This document shows positions 8,336 through 17,052 of a stretch of DNA of 64,000 nt, in pieces. The notes below the pieces were generated by a model. It was not told the origin of the DNA, did not search any database, and saw only the letters and a list, made by a program, of their open reading frames with translations. Position numbers and translations under genes: made by a program. Source of the stretch: a bacterium (GTDB lineage: Bacteria > Patescibacteriota > Patescibacteriia > 2-12-FULL-60-25); assembly GCA_021796435.1 (NCBI GenBank), contig JAJYXM010000016.1:1184625-1248624 (forward strand). Reading direction: 5' to 3'. Numbering within the stretch: position 1 is the stretch's first letter; every line of letters starts with the position of its first letter.

Positions 8336-11300
8336 TCAAACTTCTTCGGTCTTGATCGGTATCTCGAACCAGAACTTACTGCCCTTGCCTTCCTTAGAAT
8401 CAAAGCCTATCTTTCCGCCGTGCTGTTCGACGAAGTATTTCGATATGGAGAGACCCAGACCGGTGGCGTCAGGTTTCATCTGTGACGCGTTGGTCGCACG
8501 ATAGAAGCGCGAGAAGATCTGGTGCTGTTCCGCTTGCGGTATGCCGACGCCGGTATCGCTGACCTCGAAGCGCAGGGAATCGCCGGACCTACCGATCTTG
8601 ACTTCGATCTTGCCCTTGGGCGGAGTGTAGATGACTGCGTTATCCGTAAGATTGGTCATGACGGTGCGCATCTTCTGTTGGTCGATGTGCATGGCTGGCA
8701 GTTCCTCCTCGGGTCCGACGAAGCTACAGGTCAGATCCTTAAGGTCGCATTTGCGTTTCCACTCGTTCATGACGGAGCCCCACAGGCTGACGAAGGATGT
8801 CGGCTCCAGGTTTATATAGACCTTGCCTTCTTCGATGTCCATGGCGGTCAACATGGTCTCGAGACGGTCGATGATCTCGGTGTTGGCGGCATAGACGACG
8901 CGCATGAATTCCTTCTGTTCAGGCTTGAGCTTGCCCAACTCTTCCGAAAGCACCGATTCCAGGTTCCAGCGCATGGCGTTCAGAGGCGTACGCAGCTGAT
9001 GCGACATGATCTGGATGAATTTGTTACGCAGGGCACTCAACTGCTTGATATGCCTCTCTGATTCGATGCGCTCTATGACGCTGGTCAGGACACGGGCCAT
9101 GGTGAAAAGCATGTCCACATCGTTCTTAGGCCACTCATAAGCCTGCAAGCAACGATCGAAACCTATGAAGCCCCAGATACCGCCAGCTGTCATCAAAGGC
9201 ACCATGAGTATCGACTTGACCTGGATGGATTTTAGCAGTAGCTGTTCTTTCTTGTGTACCATCTTATCCACGTCAGATACGTTGACCACCTGTCCTGATT
9301 TGAGAGTTTCGTTGAACCAGGGGAAGGCGGTGGCAGAAACACGTTGCAGCCTCTGCTTTTGCGGACGGATGCCTTCAGCGACCCATTCCACTATATCATC
9401 AGAGGTATCATCCTCAAGGTTGTATCTGAAGACATATGCGCGGCTCACTCCGAGTGCAGAACCGATGTGGTTCATCGCATCCTCAAGGAACGGCGATAAC
9501 TGTTCCTCACTCACCCGGATAGCTTTGCGCGAGATGTCATCGAGCAGGTTCTCATAACCTAGACGGCGCACCAACTCTTCCCGGTTAGTCCGCTCTTCCG
9601 TGATGTCCTCTGCCGAAAACATTATGCCGGATATGCCCAATTGCTCATCCCGCAATATGGCATTATGGAATTTGCATAGCCTCAGCTCATTATTGCGCGT
9701 AAGGACCTGATTCTCGAAGAATTCCACCGAAGCTATTTCGCCCTTCAGCAGTTTACGGAAGACTGGCCATACCCTAGACCGATCCTGTTCGGGCACGCAT
9801 GTATCGATCCAATTCTTGCCGACAAGCTCCTCGGGCCTATAGCCCAGCATATCGGCACCGTGATTATTGATCATCGTGATGTTCGCCTCATTATCCAAAG
9901 CGACCATAAGGTAAGGAGCGATATCCAGATACATGGTGGCACGGTCGCGTTCGCGCGAAATGGCTCTGCTGACCTCCATCTGTTCCGAGACATCGATGAA
10001 GTGGCCGACGATGGCCGGACGGCCTTCGAAATTCGCCGGGGACGAGAACATCTCGATCGTGATGGCAGCGCCATCCTTGCGGAGCGCCCGAGGCGTGTAG
10101 CGCTTTGCCGGTCCGATGCCTTTTTGGCGCTCGGGCATGCCCGAAGATATGACAAGCTGATGGTCTTCGGGGAAGATGAACTTTTTCCATGGTTGGCCGA
10201 TCACTTCATCCAGCGAATCATAGCCGAGGATGCGTAAGAAGGCGGGATTGACCATCTTAATCTTGTCGTCCTGCAAGACATAAATCCCGGCCAAGGAATT
10301 ATCGAAGATCGCCTTATACCGCTGGCTGAGCAGTTCCAATGATTTTGTCCTTCTATCCACTTCCTGCTCGAGATATTTAGCATGCTGCGCGACTTCTTCC
10401 TCCAAGTATTTCCTTTCCGTGATGTCATTGACGATCAACATCAAGCTCTGCAATTTTTTGGATCCCGGATCCTTGAGGGGAATACCGAAATATTCACGAT
10501 AGGACGGCTTTCCGGCTGTCTGCGAGATGTATGGCGTCTCGACATGGAACGGTTCGCCGGCCAAACCCAGCCTGAAATACTTATCCATCCCCACGTCCTT
10601 ATAGCTCTCCATGCGGAAGACATCCAAGCCCATGATCTGTTTCGCATCCGTAGCACCGGCAAGTTCGAGCATCTTGGGGTTGAATGAGTCGATTATGCCT
10701 TTTTGGTTGATGGTATATATGCCCATCGGGGAATTCCTGAAGACAGCTTCCATCTTCTCGGCCTTTATCTTCAGCTCCTTCGATTGCTTACCCAAAGTAC
10801 ACAAAAGCATTAGCGCCATCAGAAGGATAAAGATACCAACCAATAGCCAAATCACATCTTCGAAATTACCGACCTGCCCGAACAACGGCGTTATATCGCA
10901 ATATATCTTGACTACTCCGAGGAAGGTATTTTGGTTGACCAAGGGGAACGCTATGACATAGAGATGCTTGGATCCCGATTGACCCGCCATCGCACTGGAC
11001 GCGGGCTGTATAGAAACGTCCTGGTTAAAGACACCATTAACATTGATGTCCATGACGTGCTGGCCCGTGCTTTGGCTACGATAGGAAGAGTAGATCAGTG
11101 TTCCATCCGGACTTACGAAATCGAAATCAGTCGCCCAAATCGAGGAAAGGTCGCTGAAGAACAGCGTCCAGTTAGTTTTTTTGGCGTCATCAGTACTCAA
11201 CACATGGTTATCATGCGTCACAAGATGTTCGACGGCACTGATTGTGGCGACGTGGGCGGCATTGGAGCTGAACTGATTAAGCGTCTGTTGCCGCAACAGG

Positions 11301-11416
11301 CGATTAAAGACGAAAGCGAATACCGTGAACAACAAGATGACGGAAATCAGGATCAACAACCCGCCTTTGCGCAAGGTATCTTTAGATTCCCTGATACAGG
11401 AGAAGAATCCTTCCAT
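8336..11416 (-). CDS. Hybrid-sensor-like membrane histidine kinase with PAS and GAF domains
   Basis: 1026 residues. Transmembrane helices at about 17-39 and 184-204 enclose an extracytoplasmic sensor domain of about 145 residues. Cytoplasmic order: three PAS/PAC units (about 220-345, 360-480, 490-620), a GAF-like domain (about 630-790), a HisKA dimerisation helix with MSHQLRTPLNAMRWN carrying the phosphorylated His, and a HATPase domain with NLTDNAVIYTPP, SDTGVGIP and TGLGLSISKY. No receiver domain and no adjacent response regulator, so its partner lies elsewhere. It starts 1 nt after the stop of the UPF0173 gene, indicating co-transcription. Confidence 0.93.
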   Translation of the reverse strand: MEGFFSCIRESKDTLRKGGLLILISVILLFTVFAFVFNRLLRQQTLNQFSSNAAHVATISAVEHLVTHDNHVLSTDDAKKTNWTLFFSDLSSIWATDFDFVSPDGTLIYSSYRSQSTGQHVMDINVNGVFNQDVSIQPASSAMAGQSGSKHLYVIAFPLVNQNTFLGVVKIYCDITPLFGQVGNFEDVIWLLVGIFILLMALMLLCTLGKQSKELKIKAEKMEAVFRNSPMGIYTINQKGIIDSFNPKMLELAGATDAKQIMGLDVFRMESYKDVGMDKYFRLGLAGEPFHVETPYISQTAGKPSYREYFGIPLKDPGSKKLQSLMLIVNDITERKYLEEEVAQHAKYLEQEVDRRTKSLELLSQRYKAIFDNSLAGIYVLQDDKIKMVNPAFLRILGYDSLDEVIGQPWKKFIFPEDHQLVISSGMPERQKGIGPAKRYTPRALRKDGAAITIEMFSSPANFEGRPAIVGHFIDVSEQMEVSRAISRERDRATMYLDIAPYLMVALDNEANITMINNHGADMLGYRPEELVGKNWIDTCVPEQDRSRVWPVFRKLLKGEIASVEFFENQVLTRNNELRLCKFHNAILRDEQLGISGIMFSAEDITEERTNREELVRRLGYENLLDDISRKAIRVSEEQLSPFLEDAMNHIGSALGVSRAYVFRYNLEDDTSDDIVEWVAEGIRPQKQRLQRVSATAFPWFNETLKSGQVVNVSDVDKMVHKKEQLLLKSIQVKSILMVPLMTAGGIWGFIGFDRCLQAYEWPKNDVDMLFTMARVLTSVIERIESERHIKQLSALRNKFIQIMSHQLRTPLNAMRWNLESVLSEELGKLKPEQKEFMRVVYAANTEIIDRLETMLTAMDIEEGKVYINLEPTSFVSLWGSVMNEWKRKCDLKDLTCSFVGPEEELPAMHIDQQKMRTVMTNLTDNAVIYTPPKGKIEVKIGRSGDSLRFEVSDTGVGIPQAEQHQIFSRFYRATNASQMKPDATGLGLSISKYFVEQHGGKIGFDSKEGKGSKFWFEIPIKTEEV

Positions 11417-11417
11417 A

Positions 11418-12083
11418 TCAAATCTCGATACCGTTACCCGGCAGCAATATCTTCATCTTGGTCGGTTTGCATCTGTCCCCAAAATCACCGGGATCCGAGT
11501 GGATCAATGGCCAGGTGTCATAATGCATCGGGATAGCCATCTTAGGCTTGAGCAATTTGATGGCTTCAGCCGCCTGCACGGCGTCCATGCAAAAAAATCC
11601 ACCTATCGGGAGCATCGCGACATCCAGTTTGCCAAAGAATTTCGGGATGAACGCCATGTCGGAGAAAAATGCAGTATCACCTGCGTGATAAACCCTTTTA
11701 CCGTCCAATTCGACGACAAAGCCGGCTGGGGTGCCAGCCGAACAACTATGGATCGCAGGGGTCATGGAGATCTTGATGCAATCGACCGATAGCGTGCCTC
11801 CTATGTTCATGCCGATGGCAGGCGGATTGAGTTTTTTCGCTGCAGGCAGCTGCGAAATCTCAAAAATAGCAACAAGCGTGGCATTGTTTTTCTTGGCTAT
11901 CACGAATGCATCACCCAGGTGGTCAAAATGATCATGCGTGACCAGCACGTAGTCTATCTTCGGAAGATTGCCGACACCCAAAGAAGCCTTAGGGTTACCG
12001 GTCAAATATGGATCAATGATCACCGTTTTCGTCCCTTGTAAGAGAACCGCACAGTGACCCAAAAAAGTAAGTTTGACGGACAT
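11418..12083 (-). CDS. UPF0173-type metal-dependent hydrolase (metallo-beta-lactamase fold)
   Basis: 221 residues, the usual length for UPF0173. It opens with FLGHCAVLLQG and IDPYLTGNP, has the metal-binding motif THDHFDHLGD near residues 50-59, a further His in PAIHSCSAG and the Asp of YHAGDTAFF. The fold hydrolyses an unknown substrate with two metal ions. It is immediately upstream of the sensor kinase gene in one transcription unit, which hints that kinase and hydrolase may respond to one condition. Substrate unknown. Confidence 0.9.
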   Translation of the reverse strand: MSVKLTFLGHCAVLLQGTKTVIIDPYLTGNPKASLGVGNLPKIDYVLVTHDHFDHLGDAFVIAKKNNATLVAIFEISQLPAAKKLNPPAIGMNIGGTLSVDCIKISMTPAIHSCSAGTPAGFVVELDGKRVYHAGDTAFFSDMAFIPKFFGKLDVAMLPIGGFFCMDAVQAAEAIKLLKPKMAIPMHYDTWPLIHSDPGDFGDRCKPTKMKILLPGNGIEI

Positions 12084-12156
12084 ATGTAAAAAATATGGCT
12101 TGAACCATCATGAGTGTACCATATTTAATACTCTGGAGGCAGGGATGATGAGAACA

Positions 12157-14034
12157 TCAAACCCTATTTATAACATTTACGACTCCTCTGTTTGCATCGA
12201 CTTCGACTTCATCGCCGTCGTGCAGGACCTTGGTGGCGATCTTGGTGCCGATGACGCAGGGTTTATTGAGCTCACGGGCGACAATCGCGGCATGCGAGGT
12301 TACGCCACCTTGGTTGGTCACATAGGCCGCGGCTTTCTTCATGGCAGGCAAGAGATCCGGCTGCGTACTGATAGACACAAGGATGTCGCCCTCCTCTACC
12401 TTTACCATATCTGCTGTCACATCGACGATCTTGACCCGGCCGTGAGCAACACCAGGACAACCGCACTGACCGTGGATCTCATCCACATCTTCTAGGCCTT
12501 CATCGCCGATCAGTTCAGCGATTCGTTGTGCCTGCGCTCCGGAATAGAATGTGTAGCCCTGTCCGTCGACGTAATAGACCGAGAAAGGCACGCGTTGTTT
12601 AATCTCATCAGCATCCCAGAAACCGTCCGCGAGTGCGCGACGGATCTCTTCAGTCGTCATGAACTTAGTCTGCTTGATCGTAAGACCTAAACGTTTTCCT
12701 ATCTCTTCAATCACCGCCACCATCCTATAAAGGGCATATATCTGGGCATATCTACGGTAGATCTTAGTGACCATGAACTCGCCCCAGGCCGCAAAAAATT
12801 GCTTCTGCTTCGGTGTGAGCGCTAGCTGTCGGATAAGTTCGTTCCGTTTCGCTAAAGCGGCAGCCGTGTCAGCCCTATCCTTCTCCAGTGTTTTGCGTAT
12901 ATCCGCATCCCCATTCACTAACCTGACGAGCGCCTTAAGATAATGTTCGAAACTATAGACGCCCTGCTCTTCAGTGAAAAGAAACTTACCGTAGTAGTAT
13001 TTAGCATAATGGTCTTGCAGATCCTTCTTGATGTCGGGGCGAATGCTACCAATGAGATGGCTGACGTACTGTTCAAATCGTTCTTCATGTTGTGCGTTGT
13101 GTTCATACAGACCGAACATCTTCAGCTCTTCCTCCCTGAACTTACTGAAAAGGTCCTTAAAGACCGCAAGCTGTTGCGGATCCTGTTGAACCTTTATGCC
13201 AATCTCAGAAAATTCGTCTTGTTCTATCTTGATCATAGAAGGACGTGAGGGCTGGTTCAGGATAGTCAGATATTCGTTGATCTTTTCTTCTGGTACTCCG
13301 ATGCTGGTAAGAATCTTCTTACCCCGGTCGGTCAGGTTGTTGGACAGCATATCCGCGGCCTGAGGTATCCAGCACCAACTATAGAATTCGCTATGGATCT
13401 TCTCATGGTCGCGATAAAACCCCCAAAGCTTCTTATTACTTGTTTTGTCCAATCGATCTTCCGGCAACTTGTCGGCGAATGACCTCAGCTCATCCGCGAT
13501 ACGCACGATGTTGTGGTTGACCTCATCCATGAAAGCAGGGTCAGACTCCATGCGGTCTACCAGGTGTTTGCCGACCTCAAAAGCGTCCTGCTCACCAAAA
13601 TAGAACCAGACATGGTATTCACGAAAAATAGCCATGACCTTCTTATATGCCCGGCCACTAGTCTTACCGAATTCCTTGACGAAGGAATCCAGACCGATCT
13701 TGTTGAAAAAGGGGCACATGTTAGGGATGTCCTCGGCGAGTATCCAGTCTACAGTGAAACGTTTTTCAAAGTCTGCGGATTCAACAACGGAAAACAGCTC
13801 CACCAATTTCTTGGCTACCGGATTGGCATGATCAAGAGCATATTCCTTATTTCCCCTGTCCTGACTGATACGGACCAGCCCTTCTGCGCGTAGCTTAGAC
13901 AATTCACGTAAGACGTTGGCCGGATCCTTGTGGATGGCCTTAGCCAGTTCACTCAACGAAAAAGCATACCCCACCCTGGAGCCAAGAAGTGCTAGAAGTT
14001 CGTAAGAAGTAGCCGATTTAAATAATGCTTTCAT
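12157..14034 (-). CDS. Winged-helix protein fused to helical region and PEP-utiliser swivelling His domain
   Basis: 625 residues. Residues about 1-80 form a winged-helix DNA-binding domain (FSLSELAKAIHKDPANVLR, then LRAEGLVRIS). A long helical region follows; its last part (residues about 410-500) resembles the helical linker of rifampin phosphotransferase and PEP-synthase relatives (IGKRLGLT, MTTEEIRRAL). Residues about 520-620 are a PEP-utiliser mobile domain with GGVTSHAAIVARELN; His581 is the expected phosphorylated residue. No ATP-grasp or TIM-barrel domain. A palindrome sits against its ATG. I infer a phosphohistidine-controlled regulator, but an enzyme with a DNA-binding appendix is also possible. 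Confidence 0.82.
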   Translation of the reverse strand: MKALFKSATSYELLALLGSRVGYAFSLSELAKAIHKDPANVLRELSKLRAEGLVRISQDRGNKEYALDHANPVAKKLVELFSVVESADFEKRFTVDWILAEDIPNMCPFFNKIGLDSFVKEFGKTSGRAYKKVMAIFREYHVWFYFGEQDAFEVGKHLVDRMESDPAFMDEVNHNIVRIADELRSFADKLPEDRLDKTSNKKLWGFYRDHEKIHSEFYSWCWIPQAADMLSNNLTDRGKKILTSIGVPEEKINEYLTILNQPSRPSMIKIEQDEFSEIGIKVQQDPQQLAVFKDLFSKFREEELKMFGLYEHNAQHEERFEQYVSHLIGSIRPDIKKDLQDHYAKYYYGKFLFTEEQGVYSFEHYLKALVRLVNGDADIRKTLEKDRADTAAALAKRNELIRQLALTPKQKQFFAAWGEFMVTKIYRRYAQIYALYRMVAVIEEIGKRLGLTIKQTKFMTTEEIRRALADGFWDADEIKQRVPFSVYYVDGQGYTFYSGAQAQRIAELIGDEGLEDVDEIHGQCGCPGVAHGRVKIVDVTADMVKVEEGDILVSISTQPDLLPAMKKAAAYVTNQGGVTSHAAIVARELNKPCVIGTKIATKVLHDGDEVEVDANRGVVNVINRV

Positions 14035-14092
14035 ATTGTCTATCAGACAATTTTATTTTGTTTACTTTACTAAAAAAAACTTCGTTTGTCAA
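14035..14092 (-). promoter_or_regulatory. Promoter and candidate operator of the winged-helix/His-domain gene
   Basis: Minus strand TTGACA (14087-14092), 17-nt spacer, TAAAGT (14064-14069). Directly before the ATG is the palindrome ATTGTC-5 nt-GACAAT (14035-14051). A palindrome at this position suits autorepression by the encoded winged-helix protein; that is inference. Confidence 0.6.
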
Positions 14093-14123
14093 ATATATAA
14101 TGATTTATTGGCAATAATACCTA

Positions 14124-14152
14124 TTGACAGGAAAGCATATTCGTGATATATT
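14124..14152 (+). promoter_or_regulatory. Promoter of the first SixA-like gene
   Basis: TTGACA, 17-nt spacer, TATATT. The downstream leader of about 60 nt is related to the leader of the second SixA-like gene: both contain AGATTCGCT and AGACATCGGTCATT at the same distance from the start codon. Confidence 0.7.
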
Positions 14153-14218
14153 AATATGTTTAAAGCTGGTAGATTCGCTGCTAGCTGGAGACATCGGTCA
14201 TTCACAGGGAGCGTTGAA

Positions 14219-14741
14219 ATGCGCATCGAATTGCGTCGTCATTCAATCAAGGGCGTCGGAGACCAGAAAGATGTTCTCTCTGGAGGGGATCAAGCTGGCG
14301 CGGAACGTCGGAGCCGAACAGATGAGCGGCAAGAACTACACACACGTCCTCACTTCCACATTCTTCCGCACCATGCAGACCGCGTGCGCCTTCGCTGAGG
14401 GCGCAGGTGACTTCACGGTTGCGCGCTTCGATACCTCGGAGGCGCTCAACAGCGAGGAGATGAAGGAATGGGGCGCGTACATCAAACTGCACGGAGCAAG
14501 GCTCGTGCAATCCGAGGACTTGATTGTCGAGGAGTCCGGGAGGATGGCGGACGGATTCCAGGCACTCTGCTCACGCCTCCCGGAAAACGCCCGCATGCTC
14601 GCAGTCGGCCACGCTCCGCTGCTGGAGTGTCTCGTCTTCGGCCTGACCGGCGCCGTGATTGATCCTTTGCACGAATGCGAGGGCGTGATCCTCGACTACG
14701 ACGGCAGCAAGTTTGTCCTCGTCGAAGAGATTCGCCTCTAG
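14219..14741 (+). pseudogene. SixA-like histidine phosphatase, frameshifted copy
   Basis: The start codon and RIELRRHSIKG active-site motif lie in one frame; from about 14280 homology continues in another frame (LEGIKLARNVGAEQM to the end). Compared with the intact copy near 21.1 kb, 2 nt are missing where that copy reads CTCTCCCCC and this one CTCTCTG. Past the shift the protein is well preserved, including RTMQTACAFAEGAG and AVGHAPLLE, so the lesion is recent or a sequencing error. An internal ATG in the second frame would lack the catalytic RHS motif. Family activity: removal of phosphate from phosphohistidine proteins. Confidence 0.75.
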
Positions 14742-14765
14742 CTACCCAAGGCCACCTCAACACAC

Positions 14766-14796
14766 AAGCCCGCCAGCAATCCTCGCTGACGGGCTT
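14766..14796 (+). terminator. Terminator of the first SixA-like gene
   Basis: AAGCCCGCCAGC pairs with GCTGACGGGCTT around AATCCT with one mismatch. The equivalent hairpin at 21660-21690 pairs perfectly. Confidence 0.75.
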
Positions 14797-14811
14797 CGTC
14801 GTTTCGATTTT

Positions 14812-14874
14812 GTCATCCCGGACTTGATCCGGGATCTCAGGGCCTCTAGATCCCGGCTCGGTGGCCGGGATGAC
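14812..14874. repeat. Bipartite GTCAT...ATGAC palindromic element, copy A
   Basis: Two adjacent hairpins built on CCCGG/CCGGG stems, bounded by GTCATCCCGG and CCGGGATGAC, with a linker ending CTCTAG. Further copies lie at 21706-21768, 23039-23116 and 45360-45437. They look like dispersed non-coding palindromic repeats. Confidence 0.75.
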
Positions 14875-14980
14875 ATTTTCGGTTTACGCACGCTTGATGA
14901 CTTTTACCATTCCCCTATCCGCATCCATCCCGACGTGCGCCGGGATTTCCTCCGCAGTGCTGGAGTGCGCTCTATCTTTG

Positions 14981-16432
14981 TTAGTATTTTTTTCTTAGTA
15001 TCCTTACTATTCCCTTTTCGGCGTCAACTTCCACTTCATCTCCGTCGTGGAGGACGCTTGTCGCGACCCTAGTACCGATAATGCATGGCTTCTTGAGTTC
15101 GCGTGAAACAATGGCGGCATGGCAAGTGATACCACCTTCGTCGGTGATGATGGCGGAAGCTATCTTCATCAATGGCACGGATTCGGGACGGGTCATAGAG
15201 GTGACTAACACCTCACCGGCTTTGAAGGAGGCAAAATCCTTTTGGCTATAGATTACCCTGACTGGACCTATCACCTTTCCGGGACAAGCTACCTGACCCT
15301 CCAGCTCGGAGACGTCTTGTCCGCCCTGCGGCTTCAAAGCTACATCCATCCGGGCATCCGCCTGATCCGGACTCGTGTATTCGAAGTGAGCACCTTCAGC
15401 ATCGAAAAAGACCGCGCATTCCCTACGACGTTCGAGTTCCGCCTTGAAACCCGGCATGGCGTAGCCGCCGGCGGACCAATCACTATAGATGGTATAGGGA
15501 AAAAGGCTTTGTTCTATGCCGCGTTCCTTCAACACGGCCTTGCCGGTCATTGAGATCATGGTAAGGACCGGCTGCAGATAGGTTTTCCTGACATCGCGTA
15601 TCTCCATGGCCAATTGCGTGAAATCGAAGAGCTGGCGCAACGTCGGATCCAGATTTTCGGAAAATCCACGGACCTTGGCGCGGTTCCCCTCTATCTCGGA
15701 TTCGAGTTGGGCGATCTCCTTTTCGAGCCCAGCCGCCCCACCTTTAGAATCCAATTCGGCCCGCATCTTCGCCTCAGTCTCTTCGAGGCTCAAGGCGTCG
15801 AAGTAATCCGTATATAGCCAGGTCGTACGGGAAACGTCTTGGTCAACGGCAAAACGTGAGATGACCTTATCGGAACGCAGCGAGAAGGATTCGAAGGTCG
15901 GCAGTGACGCGAAAGCCAGAAAGTCGGAAAAGTTTTCTTGCGTACCGCCCAATTCGAGATAAATATCATGCACAAGATCCTCATAGACGGCTTCGGAAAA
16001 CAAGGACGAAGAAAGCAGACGGCAGAATTCGTCGTAACGTTTTGCCAACATGCCGACAAGCTCTTTTTCATCGTAAGCCGATAAATCCATGGCAAGAAAT
16101 GATTCGAATGAAGCGGCTATCTCGGCGCAAGTAGCACGAAAATCCCTGACTTCCGGCAAATCATCGAGGGATACACCGGGCGCCAAACGCTTGAAGGTCG
16201 TACGAGTGGTTCGCTTATAAGATTCGAGATTGAAGAAAAGTTTGCCGTGGTGCGGTCTGACGAGGAAAAGGAAGCTGCCGAAATCGAAACCGTAATAACG
16301 CGTGAAGTATGGAGCGTAACACTCGGGCAGCAGGCTCATATACAAAGCCAACGAGAAATTTCCTTCCTGCTTTGTGATATCTTCAGGTCTTATATCTGAA
16401 AGGTAGCGTTCGACGTTATTCATGAGATTCAA
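14981..16432 (-). CDS. PEP-utiliser swivelling His-domain protein (483 residues, distal gene of operon)
   Basis: The first ~330 residues are helical and unassigned (with a coiled-coil-like stretch LEKEIAQLESEIEGN). A helix block IRDVRKTYLQPVLTMISMTG resembles the middle domain of rifampin-phosphotransferase-like proteins. The C-terminal ~100 residues are the mobile domain with VACPGKVIGPVRV and GGITCHAAIVSRELK; His438 is the expected phospho-acceptor. No ATP-grasp or PEP-binding domain. The start overlaps the upstream HD gene by 17 bp. The last 46 codons lie within the 362-bp repeat and encode the same residues as the 368-residue paralogue. Confidence 0.85.
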   Translation of the reverse strand: MNLMNNVERYLSDIRPEDITKQEGNFSLALYMSLLPECYAPYFTRYYGFDFGSFLFLVRPHHGKLFFNLESYKRTTRTTFKRLAPGVSLDDLPEVRDFRATCAEIAASFESFLAMDLSAYDEKELVGMLAKRYDEFCRLLSSSLFSEAVYEDLVHDIYLELGGTQENFSDFLAFASLPTFESFSLRSDKVISRFAVDQDVSRTTWLYTDYFDALSLEETEAKMRAELDSKGGAAGLEKEIAQLESEIEGNRAKVRGFSENLDPTLRQLFDFTQLAMEIRDVRKTYLQPVLTMISMTGKAVLKERGIEQSLFPYTIYSDWSAGGYAMPGFKAELERRRECAVFFDAEGAHFEYTSPDQADARMDVALKPQGGQDVSELEGQVACPGKVIGPVRVIYSQKDFASFKAGEVLVTSMTRPESVPLMKIASAIITDEGGITCHAAIVSRELKKPCIIGTRVATSVLHDGDEVEVDAEKGIVRILRKKY

Positions 16433-17048
16433 TATTTTCTAACTTTTGCAGCTCCTCTTGGGCTAATCGACGAAATTCCGGATAAAAGAAGTCATCCAGC
16501 ATCTTGCGTAGTTCATTAAGCATCTGTTCTCGGCCATAATATCCTCCAGCGACCATCTTGCTCAAACGCCTTTCGTTATAGCGATCCAAGGAATCCAGAT
16601 CGTGGAAGACCTGCTTATTCGAAGTATCATACAATGATCGCCAGTCGTCTAATCCGGTCAGCTGATCAGCATCATGCATGGATATGATCTCTACGATCTC
16701 AGAAGACTTATCTGAAGGATATCCCACGGCCGACAGGATATCGCGAGCGATCTTTGCGCCTGCCAACATGTGCACCAATTTTCCGTTCCGTACCTTCTGT
16801 GAGCCCGTGACATACTTGAAATGCTCCGGCAGGATCGCGGAATGTCCGATGTCGTGGAGCATGGCAACTGGGATCAAGACGTCCGGATCGAACGGTACGA
16901 TGTCGGCGAAGCGCAACACGTTTGCGACTGTCTCAGCCGCGTGCTCATCGTCGCCTGGCCGACCCTGTTTCAGCAACGGAAGGCTAGCCTCCCAGATAGG
17001 CTTATACTTATCCGGGATATCGATCGTATTACCTTGGAGTTGCGACAT
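16416..17048 (-). CDS. HD-domain phosphohydrolase
   Basis: 210 residues. The HD signature is complete: His36 in DDEHAAE, His65-Asp66 in AMLHDIGHSA, further His residues in KLVHMLAGA and ISMHDADQL, and a terminal Asp in FHDLDSLDRYN. Such domains bind two metals and hydrolyse phosphate esters, often nucleotides. It lies inside an operon of three His-domain proteins, overlapping the downstream one and starting 5 nt after the upstream one, so its substrate is probably tied to that pathway. No signal or membrane segments. Confidence 0.88.
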   Translation of the reverse strand: MSQLQGNTIDIPDKYKPIWEASLPLLKQGRPGDDEHAAETVANVLRFADIVPFDPDVLIPVAMLHDIGHSAILPEHFKYVTGSQKVRNGKLVHMLAGAKIARDILSAVGYPSDKSSEIVEIISMHDADQLTGLDDWRSLYDTSNKQVFHDLDSLDRYNERRLSKMVAGGYYGREQMLNELRKMLDDFFYPEFRRLAQEELQKLENIESHE

Positions 17049-17052
17049 AACG

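Larger units (their letters stand above)
14757..15118. repeat. Long direct repeat, copy 1 (partner at 21651-22012)
   Basis: About 362 bp, differing from its partner at roughly three positions. It covers the terminator after a SixA-like gene, a bipartite GTCAT palindrome, the intergenic space and the last 46 codons of the convergent His-domain gene. The flanking parts of both gene pairs have diverged far more, which points to recent gene conversion or segmental copying. Confidence 0.95.

Noticed and set aside
14124-14218. Extended N-terminus of the first SixA-like gene
   Set aside because: The open frame from 14124 runs through the promoter and leader; homology with the intact copy starts at 14219.
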